A stretch of DNA of 64,000 nt. Source: Muribaculaceae bacterium. Its GTDB lineage: Bacteria; Bacteroidota; Bacteroidia; Bacteroidales; Muribaculaceae. Of this stretch, positions 36,501 to 43,795 are shown piece by piece. Position 1 is the stretch's first letter. Each line of letters begins with the position of its first letter. Under the pieces are notes generated by a model, which was not told the DNA's origin, searched no databases, and worked only from the letters and a program-made list of their open reading frames with translations. The position numbers and the translations under genes are program-made. The stretch is from positions 1-64,000 of the forward strand of contig JAFLTQ010000008.1 in NCBI GenBank assembly GCA_022510385.1. Reading direction: 5' to 3'.

Positions 36501-36712
36501 AGATTCTCTATTATCCTGGTTTTCATCTCATTAGTGGCTTTATTAGTAAAAGTAATTGCTAAAATATGCGACAAAGAATCTTCAATCTGCTTTTCATTAC
36601 GCAGATTCCATTTGCCGTTTTGTTTTTGATAGGCAATTAAATTAAGGATAAAAGTTTCGGCAAGAGTATAAGTTTTGCCGCTTCCGGCAGATGCCCTTTG
36701 AATTTTGAGCAT
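33584..36712 (-). CDS. addA: UvrD/RecB-type helicase (AddA-like), without C-terminal nuclease domain
   Basis: 1042 residues of superfamily 1 helicase: Walker A SAGSGKTYT (8-16), AITFTNKATNEMKTRI, DEFQDTSRMQWE, GDPKQSIYRFR, VQIMTIHKSKGLEFK and the motif VI YVAFTRAKNELYIF (about 921-936). The role would be end resection in recombinational repair, with AddB. Only about 106 residues follow motif VI, acidic/Lys-rich, ending at RPRLRSVATREISSPQ; no nuclease motif (such as a conserved D-Y/F-K) is visible, and only 197 bases separate the stop from gldE. No addB is adjacent. It starts immediately after the SUI1 stop. Confidence 0.85.
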   Translation of the reverse strand: MLKIQRASAGSGKTYTLAETFILNLIAYQKQNGKWNLRNEKQIEDSLSHILAITFTNKATNEMKTRIIENLSLLSSVTSLLKDSPDKINKIPYLKKFSEITGASFSEIAKTAEIALRTILNEYSNFKISTIDSFFQEILRIFTYEANINDSYQLEIDSGFVVEAALDEAFNTLDSKPDSMGQAVFWLKILMQQEAVKSQRWNIFSKKTAGGSIYAKLRKALYQLESEEYKKVKDTLDNYFSSSQNIKDLPNLYINLKNKAQEERTNLLSNIKDLLDQAENIISINNYTDQQIIKNFFGQAEKIKQLKTDSKLNFSYSGILRNETIFKTKYKGSNDELDDVIKELYTCLDEWDNIPFDSYYKSWKIYGELLPYLGLIIEIRQFLAEILKSNNLIQLSDTSYILKKIIGEDDAPFVFERLGTRLENYLIDEFQDTSRMQWEIIKPLLLEGLAKDKNSLIIGDPKQSIYRFRNADHTLITKEVPQNLAQYNSSSQGDEENTNWRSHTNIVKFNNFFFSILSEMLTQLSRDKGGNGYDFSSLYANVIQKPANNANKGYVEINILSKPTNKADNENDEEDSDTNPEVDEAGKDWFSKSALEKIGPLISSLLEKGYRQNEIAILVNTNEKGKMVINNLIEYNLTLDPRARQIEFISEESLLVSSSPAVNMIIDVIKKISDPKNLKLYEGISPLTNESDNEEHFEEGAEGVPNSKAGNNSTTKKYFNWNEIKVSYNIFSSLHQELPAPQRIMKFLEEEGADFTIPTLIENLPTPSLASLVEAAAKTFLDEELLSSQAIFISAFQDIIAEYASKHHNDPASFLDWWNKKGSKLSINSPDDIDAVQIMTIHKSKGLEFKCVIIPFADDSFRPSQFKQEWRWVAPLQLDDLNLPPVLPVNTSTWLKDSIHEDYYKEYFDQVLTDCINMYYVAFTRAKNELYIFSPQKESNKAYTITDYFLKIFKDSEEEVSSENTLKDSDYLMDENLLKVEDLRISYGLPFTKNEVIEERIKNEKKEEDEKNEISHIISSYTINNQRPRLRSVATREISSPQ

Positions 36713-37057
36713 TTATACTTTAAAATTTAGGTTTATGAGTATTTTTTTTACCTGTTCTGTATGGTCGCCTTGAATAAGGATTTCACCCTCTCTGATACTC
36801 CCTCCCACACCCAATTTTTGTTTGATTTTACGGGCAATATCCTCAACAATATCTTGGCTTACGGTAAATCCCTCTATGATAGTGGCAGTTTTCCCGTTTC
36901 TGCCTTTACGGTCTTTGATTATTCTCAAACGTTCTTTTTGCATTGTAGTCTCCTTGACTCCCGGCTCTGATTCCATCGACTCCTCGGGTGATGCATCCGG
37001 TTCTTGTGGCAATTCTTGACGTAATGCATAAAGAGCATTTTTCCAGTCTTGTTCCAT
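36713..37057 (-). CDS. SUI1/YciH-family translation factor
   Basis: 114 residues. The first 45 form an acidic leader (PEESMESEPG), and the SUI1/eIF1 fold follows (IKDRKGRNGKTATIIEGF, KLGVGGSIREGEILIQGDH). In bacteria YciH homologues influence start-codon fidelity but are dispensable. Its stop directly abuts the addA start with no spacer, so the two are translated from one message. Confidence 0.9.
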   Translation of the reverse strand: MEQDWKNALYALRQELPQEPDASPEESMESEPGVKETTMQKERLRIIKDRKGRNGKTATIIEGFTVSQDIVEDIARKIKQKLGVGGSIREGEILIQGDHTEQVKKILINLNFKV

Positions 37058-37090
37058 TTTAAGAGAATATCTTTAGGATGTTTTTCAAAT

Positions 37091-38263
37091 TTAAAATAGC
37101 ACCATCAGTCTTAGTTGGATAGCATTTTGAGTTAGAGGTAGAACATCTTCTCTATCCCAAACATAGGTATAGGCATAGTTTAAACGTGCAGTTATATATG
37201 CGTTAAAATAATAATTTAAAGTAAAATTAAAACTGTTGGCTCTTCCGCCAAAGATTTTAGCCTTATGATCAGAAAGAGTAGCATAATTATAATCTGCCAC
37301 AAACTCCAAGGCATTTTTCTTAGGATGACTAAGATGGGCGATAGATGCATCGTAACTATAATCTCCACCCAGAATCATTGTTCGCAGAGTAACGTATGCA
37401 CCATGTGCATTAAAGGAGGTTAACCCATACTTTCTTGAAATGGTTTGGAAAAAATATTGAGATTCAAGAGCGAAACGCTTGTATCCCAAGAGCAATTCAG
37501 GAGATAACTTAAAGCGGTTGCGGGAACTTCCCACAACAGCTGAAATAGCAGTCATTGTGCTGACTTTAGTAGGGAAGGTTGCTGAGTTAGTAAATCCTTC
37601 ATGAATATCTTCATTGTCCACCAAATGGGTGTCGGGTGTCGAAAAGCTTAAGCTTATACCTCCATGAAGAATTGGTTTCCCATTTTGACCTGCGAATTTA
37701 TTTCTATAGACAAAACGGGTCAGAAATGTAAATCCTTGTTGGTTAAAAAGGGGATAGTTCGTGACATTAGTCAGGGCGTTAGATTCCACATGAAATCCTG
37801 TTGCCGAATACATAGAGGGGTTTTGAAAAGTGTATAACATTCCCAATTGCAGCCCCGGGGTGAACAGGGCGCTTGCAAGAGGTTGCTCGAAAGTTGCTTT
37901 ATTGTTGCCCGTAGTGGGACCTTGATATCCGAATGGCTGAAGGTAATTCCCTACTCTTAAATTGTTATGTTCATTAAAATCATATTGAATCCACATGTTC
38001 CTCAAACCAATTTTGCCGTAAGCAAAACCGACGTCAATCCAGGAACTCCACTTTCCATATCCCATTTTCACTCCTAATCTGGCCTCAGGGATAGCCATCC
38101 CGTCTCTGAAAAGATATTTATCGGGAGAAGCATAAACCGCACCGTCAATCAGTATACGTCCTGAGGGAGTCAATTTAAATTTAGACTCTTTTTTTTCTTC
38201 TGCCGACATAGGAATCGCAATAATAGCAAGCAAAAGAAAATGGATTAAGAAATGTTTAGACAT
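37091..38263 (-). CDS. Outer-membrane porin, phosphate-selective O/P type
   Basis: 390 residues with a signal peptide (cleaved near PMSAEE, residue 20) and a beta-barrel pattern of alternating strands ending in a C-terminal Phe (LRLMVLF), the usual insertion signal. The part around SGRILIDGAVYAS, MAIPEARLGVKM and NLRVGNYLQPFGYQGPTT matches the OprO/OprP family. The transported solute cannot be told. It lies between the thioredoxin-like lipoprotein and SUI1 with gaps of 29 and 33 bases. Confidence 0.88.
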   Translation of the reverse strand: MSKHFLIHFLLLAIIAIPMSAEEKKESKFKLTPSGRILIDGAVYASPDKYLFRDGMAIPEARLGVKMGYGKWSSWIDVGFAYGKIGLRNMWIQYDFNEHNNLRVGNYLQPFGYQGPTTGNNKATFEQPLASALFTPGLQLGMLYTFQNPSMYSATGFHVESNALTNVTNYPLFNQQGFTFLTRFVYRNKFAGQNGKPILHGGISLSFSTPDTHLVDNEDIHEGFTNSATFPTKVSTMTAISAVVGSSRNRFKLSPELLLGYKRFALESQYFFQTISRKYGLTSFNAHGAYVTLRTMILGGDYSYDASIAHLSHPKKNALEFVADYNYATLSDHKAKIFGGRANSFNFTLNYYFNAYITARLNYAYTYVWDREDVLPLTQNAIQLRLMVLF

Positions 38264-38292
38264 ATTTATGTGGAATTTTGGGAACAGAGAGT

Positions 38293-39387
38293 CTAAAGAT
38301 TTTTGTCGAGTTCATCAAGGGTCAGCGGTCGAGATGTAAGCACACCTTGAGAATCATATATAAAGAAAGACGGAATCTGGAACACATTGTAATGGCGAGC
38401 ATCGACTGACGCATCTTGTCCGGGAGAGAAAACAGTAATCCATGGTAGATTTCTTGCTGCTTCTCGCCAGGAGTATTGATCTGCATCTAAAGAAACATTA
38501 TAGAACTCTACTTTCCCATTATGCTTATTATATATTTGAGCTAATTGCAAATTTAAATCCGGTGAATCCTGATGGTTCAGGAGTGAGAAAATCACCACTA
38601 CCGGTTTCCCGTTGCCGGCTATGTCGCTAAGTTTTACATTTTGTCCGTTTTCATTCTGAAGATCAATATCTATCAATGATATTTCTTCAGCTTCAATGCT
38701 TCTGAATTTACCCTCTTCTTTATTTTTTATTTTAAGGGCATTTAAAGCTGTCTGTTCCAGTAATTTGGTTTGTGGAGCCTCCGGACGAGCCGTCTTGAAT
38801 CCGGTTGCTACGGCGCTGAAATACTTGATGTCGTCAGAATTTGAAGGATTATATAAAGGTTTGTCGTCAACTGTCTTAGTCAGAATATAAAAGCTGATTA
38901 TAGACCCGGGCAAATCTTTCATATATTTTGTGTATATCCCACGTTTAAAGTCAATTAGAGAGTCAGGGTTGGAAGTGTCCTGACTTTGAAGCTCTTTCTC
39001 AAATTGCTCCAATCTTTCAGCATTAGGAGATCCTGACAGCTTGAAATCATTGCCAAATTTTTCAAAACTTGAGGATATAGTCAGAGTTTCATTAGAATCA
39101 ATCGGGATATAAATATATCTGCCGTTTAAGACGAGACGGAAAATTTCAGGAGAATCGGGCGACGGGAATTTCATAGAGAATCCACCGTTCTTATTGATTT
39201 TTACCGAGTCTACAGGAATCCATTCACCTTGAAAACCGGTTCTTTCGAGCACCAATGTTTTTTGTTCGGCCCCATATATTTCACCTTTCAAGTGAAAATC
39301 ATTATTTGAACAAGCAATGAACATCAAAGCTGATGACAGGATACAAACTCCTGATTTAAAGACTTTTTTAACTTGAAAATTATACAT
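38293..39387 (-). CDS. Thioredoxin-like lipoprotein with DUF4369 domain, no CXXC
   Basis: 364 residues. A lipobox (MFIAC, Cys at about 26) is followed by a DUF4369 domain (about 32-130, HLKGEIYGAEQKTLVLER) and a C-terminal thioredoxin-like fold of the TlpA/AhpC type (about 225-364) with cis-Pro in QIPSFFIYD. Where relatives carry WCxxC, this protein has VVVIFSLLNHQDSPDL, with no cysteine at all, so it cannot be a disulfide oxidoreductase by that motif. Probably envelope-located. It is the first gene of the possible operon ending in addA; no perfect promoter was found in the 114 bases before it. Confidence 0.87.
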   Translation of the reverse strand: MYNFQVKKVFKSGVCILSSALMFIACSNNDFHLKGEIYGAEQKTLVLERTGFQGEWIPVDSVKINKNGGFSMKFPSPDSPEIFRLVLNGRYIYIPIDSNETLTISSSFEKFGNDFKLSGSPNAERLEQFEKELQSQDTSNPDSLIDFKRGIYTKYMKDLPGSIISFYILTKTVDDKPLYNPSNSDDIKYFSAVATGFKTARPEAPQTKLLEQTALNALKIKNKEEGKFRSIEAEEISLIDIDLQNENGQNVKLSDIAGNGKPVVVIFSLLNHQDSPDLNLQLAQIYNKHNGKVEFYNVSLDADQYSWREAARNLPWITVFSPGQDASVDARHYNVFQIPSFFIYDSQGVLTSRPLTLDELDKNL

Positions 39388-39465
39388 ACAAATTGGTTTA
39401 ATAGCTCTAATTTACCAAATAAAAATTAAACGTGCAAAGTGCATGTAAGCTTGACATAATTGAAA

Positions 39466-39497
39466 GTTGTTGGAGTTGATGATATTCTATAAATTTG
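39466..39497 (+). promoter_or_regulatory. prfA promoter
   Basis: -33 GTTG (39466-39469) and -7 TAAATTTG (39490-39497) with a 20-base spacer. The element ends 5 bases before the ATG at 39502, so the transcript should begin at or within a few bases of the start codon. Confidence 0.7.
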
Positions 39498-39501
39498 CAA
39501 T

Positions 39502-40611
39502 ATGGAAACTAATGCATTGCTTTCAAAATTAGATGGGTTTGACACCAGGTTGGAAGAGGTTTCAACCTTGATAACCGATCCGGCTGTAATAGCTGACCGT
39601 CAGCGATATGTAAAACTGACCAAAGAATATAGATGGCTTGGAAAATTGGTTGATGCAGCCAAGGAATATCGGAGTCTTCTTAGAGAAGTGGAAGAGGCAA
39701 AGGGAATTTTGGCTGAAGATGACGATGAGGAAATGAGAGCAATGGCACGTGAGGTAATAACCCAATCTCAGGATAAAATACCGGGGATGGAAGAGAATAT
39801 CAAATTCTTATTGATACCGGCAGATCCTGAAGATTCAAAGAATGCTGTTGTGGAAATCCGTGGAGGCACCGGAGGAGATGAAGCGGCATTATTTGCCGGT
39901 GATTTATTCAGGATGTACCAAAAATTTGCGGAACAAAAAGGATGGAAGATTGAGGTGACAAGTTTCAACGAAGGAACCTCGGGAGGATATAAAGAGATAT
40001 GTTTCAATCTAACCGGAGAGGATGTCTACGGGATAATGAAATACGAGAGCGGGGTACACAGGGTACAAAGAGTTCCTGCCACTGAAACCCAGGGAAGGGT
40101 GCATACATCTGCAGCGACAGTTGCCGTATTGCCGGAAGCAGAGGAATTTGATGTTGTGATTAATGAAGGCGCTATAAAGTGGGATACATTCCGCTCAGGA
40201 GGTGCCGGTGGTCAAAATGTCAATAAGGTAGAATCCGGTGTACGGTTGAGATATATGTGGAAAAATCCTATAACAGGAGAAGAAGACGAGATATTAATAG
40301 AATGTACGGAGACCCGAGACCAACCGAAAAACAAAGAGAGGGCTCTTTCAAGATTGCGCACTTATATATATAGCCGGGAACGTCAGAAATATCTTGATGA
40401 TATAGCAGGGCGCAGAAAAACATTGGTATCTACCGGCGACAGATCTGCGAAAATCCGAACCTACAATTTTCCACAGGGAAGAATGACAGATCATAGAATA
40501 AATTATACAATCTATAATCTTGCAAATTTTATGGATGGGAATATCCAGGAGTGTATCGACAGGCTTTCCGTTGCAGAAAATGCAGAGAAATTAAAAGAGG
40601 CGACCTTGTAG
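39502..40611 (+). CDS. prfA: Peptide chain release factor 1
   Basis: 369 residues. RF1 releases peptides at UAA and UAG. The anticodon-like tripeptide is PAT (192-194, in RVPATETQG), which marks RF1 against the SPF of RF2, and the catalytic GGQ is at 236-238 in GGAGGQNVNK. The N-terminus ETNALLSKLDGF fits the family, so the ATG at 39502 is right even though the promoter is directly in front of it. Single gene, convergent with murB. Confidence 0.97.
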   Translation: METNALLSKLDGFDTRLEEVSTLITDPAVIADRQRYVKLTKEYRWLGKLVDAAKEYRSLLREVEEAKGILAEDDDEEMRAMAREVITQSQDKIPGMEENIKFLLIPADPEDSKNAVVEIRGGTGGDEAALFAGDLFRMYQKFAEQKGWKIEVTSFNEGTSGGYKEICFNLTGEDVYGIMKYESGVHRVQRVPATETQGRVHTSAATVAVLPEAEEFDVVINEGAIKWDTFRSGGAGGQNVNKVESGVRLRYMWKNPITGEEDEILIECTETRDQPKNKERALSRLRTYIYSRERQKYLDDIAGRRKTLVSTGDRSAKIRTYNFPQGRMTDHRINYTIYNLANFMDGNIQECIDRLSVAENAEKLKEATL

Positions 40612-40674
40612 TCGTTGCTAATTTTATGGTTTCCGGAAATATCGTGTTATCCTGAAAAGCGTTCCTTTCCAGCT

Positions 40675-40698
40675 CTTCCTTTTGCTTAAAGGGAGTTT
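40675..40698. terminator. Small hairpin between prfA and murB stops
   Basis: CTTCCTTT (40675-40682) pairs with AAAGGGAG (40688-40695), loop TGCTT, then TTT. It abuts the murB stop codon and is 63 bases past prfA, and could end prfA transcription; as a terminator for murB it is doubtful. Confidence 0.45.
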
Positions 40699-42490
40699 AA
40701 TGAGAATATATCACCATGCCGTCATAGCATGCTTTGACACCCTCCGGCAGCTTTTTTTCAAAGTCACAATGTCTTCCTATTTCATGGCAGAAATGAGTCA
40801 GATAGGCTCTTGACGGCTTTAATTCATCTATCAAAACTAAAGCCTCATCCACTGTGAGATGCGCGAAATGATTTTTAAATCTAAGCCCATTTATCACCAG
40901 AACATCAAGACCTTTAAGTTTCTCTTTCTCTTCTTCCGGTATAATTTTTGCATCAGTGATGTAAGCAAAATCACCAATTCTGAATCCTACGATTGGTAAT
41001 TCCCCATGTAAAACAGATATAGGTGTGATTTTTACTCCTTTTATCATAAAAGGAGCCTCATCAATCTCATGCATCTCGAAAGAGGGAACTCCGGGATAAA
41101 GATGGTCGCGGAAGCAATAATCGAGCCTTTTGTGAAGGTCATCATTGACATCTTTCTTAAGATAAACAGGAAAACTTCTACCGACACAAAGGGGACGCAG
41201 ATCGTCAAAACCGCCTACATGATCGTAATGGGTATGAGTGATTAGTGCGGCATCTAAAGAAGTTATGCCTGCCGATAGGGCTTGCTCCCGGAAATCCGGA
41301 GAAATGTCAATAAGAATTTTTAAGCCTTTGGTTTCAACTAAAGCGGAACATCTTGTGCGTTTGTCACGTTGATCGTTTGAACGACAAACGGGGCAATAGC
41401 ATCCAATTTCCGGAACACCTTTTGAAGTGCCTGAGCCTAAAATTGTCACTTTAATTTCAGAATCTACAATATTGACTTCCGGATATAAGGATACTCCAAA
41501 TTTTTCCAACACTTTTTTTCTGACATGGTTGGCAACATCCATTACATCTTTTGCCGTTGCCCCTCCGGTGTTGGCTATCACAAGACACTGATTGGGATAA
41601 ACTTGGGCCCCTCCAATTGAAAATCCTTTAAGTCCGGCATTTTCTATGAGCCAGCCGGCTGGAATCTTTACAAAATATGGATCTTCTGTTTCATAATATG
41701 GGATGTTTTCCCAAAGGGACGACATCACTTCCTTATAAAAAAATATACGGACAACCGGGTTTTTAAAAAAGCTCCCGGCACTTCCTATTTTTGAAGGATC
41801 GGGAAGTTTATTATTTCTAATCTTAATAATCTCTTGGGCAACTTCAGAAATAGAGGGCTTATGTCCCAGTCGTTCCTCTAATTGTTTTAAGGGGCCATAT
41901 TCAAGGTTGCCGGCTTGAGTGGTGGGATTAAGTTTAAAGCTGACACGTAATATAACATATCTGCCTTTCCCTTCATTCTTGAAAATTGAGTCGCGATATT
42001 TAAAATTACATTGTTTTGCACTCAGGGTTATAGTTTCACGCGTAATAAGATCAAAACATTCCACTTTATGAATCAGGTCTCCCGCCTCAACACCGTAAGC
42101 TCCAACGTTTTGGACCGGCGCCGCTCCGACAGTGCCCGGAATTCCGGAAAGATTTTCCAAACCTTGCAGACCCTCCGAAATAGTCCATTCCACAAAATCA
42201 CTCCAGTTTTCTCCTGCACCCGCTATTGCGAAGATCGTGGTTTCATCTTTTTGGTATTTCTTTATTCCTTTAATCTTGCAATGCAGAATTAGGCCTCTAT
42301 AATCTCCATTAAAAAGTATATTGCTTCCTCCTCCGAGTATATATGTTTCATTATTTAGAAACTCCTCTGTCAGGGTAATTGCCCTGAGTTGTTCAACACT
42401 TTCAAAAGAGGCAAACAGGGATGCTTTTGCCGGCAGATGGAATGTGGTTAGATCAGAGAGTTCTTTATTTTTTTCAAAATTAATCTTCAT
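40697..42490 (-). CDS. murB: Fusion of UDP-N-acetylenolpyruvoylglucosamine reductase (MurB) and a PhnP-like metallo-beta-lactamase-fold hydrolase
   Basis: 597 residues in one frame. Residues 1-342 are a complete MurB, which reduces UDP-GlcNAc-enolpyruvate to UDP-MurNAc with FAD and NADPH: GGGSNILF (53-60), SGIPGTVGAAPVQNVGAYG (115-133), the catalytic Ser240 in GSAGSFFKNP, and PEV with Glu339. Residues 346-597 are a metallo-beta-lactamase-fold hydrolase: TILGSGTSKGVPEIGC, the four-Cys-rich CYCPVC start, HTHYDH (419-424), and late His/Asp ligands (VLHGELP, ITDA, LTHFCHE). In Bacteroidota these two are normally neighbouring genes as far as I recall; here the stop and start are gone and a four-residue joint DSEI connects them. 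Confidence 0.92.
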   Translation of the reverse strand: MKINFEKNKELSDLTTFHLPAKASLFASFESVEQLRAITLTEEFLNNETYILGGGSNILFNGDYRGLILHCKIKGIKKYQKDETTIFAIAGAGENWSDFVEWTISEGLQGLENLSGIPGTVGAAPVQNVGAYGVEAGDLIHKVECFDLITRETITLSAKQCNFKYRDSIFKNEGKGRYVILRVSFKLNPTTQAGNLEYGPLKQLEERLGHKPSISEVAQEIIKIRNNKLPDPSKIGSAGSFFKNPVVRIFFYKEVMSSLWENIPYYETEDPYFVKIPAGWLIENAGLKGFSIGGAQVYPNQCLVIANTGGATAKDVMDVANHVRKKVLEKFGVSLYPEVNIVDSEIKVTILGSGTSKGVPEIGCYCPVCRSNDQRDKRTRCSALVETKGLKILIDISPDFREQALSAGITSLDAALITHTHYDHVGGFDDLRPLCVGRSFPVYLKKDVNDDLHKRLDYCFRDHLYPGVPSFEMHEIDEAPFMIKGVKITPISVLHGELPIVGFRIGDFAYITDAKIIPEEEKEKLKGLDVLVINGLRFKNHFAHLTVDEALVLIDELKPSRAYLTHFCHEIGRHCDFEKKLPEGVKACYDGMVIYSH

Positions 42491-42578
42491 ATTTACTTTC
42501 TAAATCTTTGAGCACCAATGATAATAAGGAGTACGGTTCTATCCTCCAACCCCCGGGGTTAAGTCACATGAACTATGG

Positions 42579-43541
42579 TTATTGACGAGTTCTGACGAGT
42601 CTGCCATCTTCAAACCATAACACCATTCCGTTATCAAACGACCAAATATCATAAGTTTGAGAGTAATCATGACCCGAACTTGTATCGGAAGGGTTTCCAA
42701 CCGAGAGTTTCACCTCTTCTTTAGTCATCCCCGCCTTTACTTTCCCGTTACATATAAGTTCCCACACATCATTTTCTATGGCCGGATAATGTTTCTTGAT
42801 ATCGGTAAGTGAGAAAATATTATGGAAGGAACGGCTTTCATTGTCAGCATTTCCGAAATTCATAAAAACATAAGCCACGTTGTTATCTTTTGTAGTTATT
42901 TGCAATTGAAGAGGGAAAACCAGGTTGCCTGGCTCTACACCGGTGACCGTTACTTCAACAAATTTTTTCCCGTCAATTCTATTGCCCTCTTTATCATACC
43001 ATAGAGGAGAACGGATCCAAAATTTCTGACCTACGAGTAAATTTCGAGCCATGAGAATCATATCTTCATCTATCAACATTGGAATTTGATCGCTTTGAAA
43101 ATGTTCCATTGCATATTCAAAGTCTTTACCTGTGTCGTAGTCGTAAGTATAGGCACCATCAGTAAAGGAAAGACCTACATTAATATTCCCCGCAGCATTT
43201 ATTTTAGATTCGATACCCAAAAATTCCATCACTTTCCCTTTTAAAGAGTCAGGTGGAGTCGGGTAAATCCCTCTTTGAGGCACTATTACAAGGATAGCTT
43301 TATCATCGCTTACAATAAATCGTTTACCGGTTGGCCACTCCTTTAGCGGGGTCGAAGTGAGGCTCATCATATACTCTTCTTCAGGTGTGGGAAGAGTTAA
43401 TTTCTTTTCTTCCCTTGAGAGAGTGATTTTCTTTGTACTTTCAATTCCGGTGAAACAAGAAGTGGTGCCCGTCAAAATCAAGAATAAAAAAAAGAGTTTG
43501 ACGAGCAAAATCTGCCAATATATGTTTTTATAATTTTTCAT
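42579..43541 (-). CDS. SmpA/OmlA (BamE-like)-domain lipoprotein
   Basis: 320 residues. The signal sequence ends in a lipobox TGTTSC (Cys29). The middle (about 40-255) is not recognised; the last 60 residues carry the SmpA/OmlA pattern KVKAGMTKEEVKLSVGNPSD ... YDIWSFDNGMVLWFEDGRL, the same small fold as BamE of the outer-membrane assembly machine. It is far larger than BamE (about 110 residues), so it is not a simple orthologue. Its own -7 element lies 11 bases upstream of the start codon. Function unknown. Confidence 0.8.
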   Translation of the reverse strand: MKNYKNIYWQILLVKLFFLFLILTGTTSCFTGIESTKKITLSREEKKLTLPTPEEEYMMSLTSTPLKEWPTGKRFIVSDDKAILVIVPQRGIYPTPPDSLKGKVMEFLGIESKINAAGNINVGLSFTDGAYTYDYDTGKDFEYAMEHFQSDQIPMLIDEDMILMARNLLVGQKFWIRSPLWYDKEGNRIDGKKFVEVTVTGVEPGNLVFPLQLQITTKDNNVAYVFMNFGNADNESRSFHNIFSLTDIKKHYPAIENDVWELICNGKVKAGMTKEEVKLSVGNPSDTSSGHDYSQTYDIWSFDNGMVLWFEDGRLVRTRQ

Positions 43542-43551
43542 GATGATAATG

Positions 43552-43559
43552 CAAATTTA
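43552..43559 (-). promoter_or_regulatory. -7 element of the SmpA-domain lipoprotein gene
   Basis: TAAATTTG on the minus strand, 10 bases before the ATG at 43541, implying a leader of only a few bases. No clear -33. Confidence 0.5.
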
Positions 43560-43578
43560 GTCAAAAAAAAGAAAACGC

Positions 43579-43609
43579 TTTGTTGAATAAAAATTAATTA
43601 TTAACTTTG
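43579..43609 (+). promoter_or_regulatory. Promoter of tRNA-Met
   Basis: TTTG (43579-43582) and TAACTTTG (43602-43609) with a 19-base spacer, both perfect. The start near 43615 is about 15 bases before the tRNA 5' end. It is back-to-back with the minus-strand element at 43552-43559. Confidence 0.78.
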
Positions 43610-43629
43610 CGCAGAGAAACGCAGGAAAT

Positions 43630-43706
43630 GGCGGGATAGCTCAGTTGGTTAGAGCGTCGGATTCATAACCCGGAGGTCTCGAGTTCAATTCTCGATCCCG
43701 CTACCA
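43630..43706 (+). tRNA. tRNA-Met (CAU), elongator-like
   Basis: 77 bases including the encoded CCA. Acceptor GGCGGGA pairs with TCCCGCT (first pair G-T), D-arm GCTC/GAGC, anticodon loop TTCATAA, T-arm TCGAG/CTCGA around TTCAATT. The paired first position and a non-GGG/CCC anticodon stem argue for the elongator type. A tRNA-Ile with modified CAU cannot be fully excluded. Confidence 0.92.
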
Positions 43707-43710
43707 TAAT

Positions 43711-43746
43711 AGGGCAGCCTTCTTAATCGGGCTCCCTTTTGTTTTT
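43711..43746 (+). terminator. Terminator after tRNA-Met
   Basis: AGGG-C-AGCC (43711-43719, one bulged C) pairs with GGCT-CCCT (43730-43737), followed by TTTTGTTTTTT. Confidence 0.8.
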
Positions 43747-43795
43747 TGATGCGTTTTATATAATTACCGAACGTATCCCCACAAAAGATAAAGAA

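Noticed and set aside
43739-43795. TTG-started extension of the CRP-like regulator
   Set aside because: It would begin inside the T-tract of the tRNA-Met terminator; ATG 43796 or 43805 fits the family.
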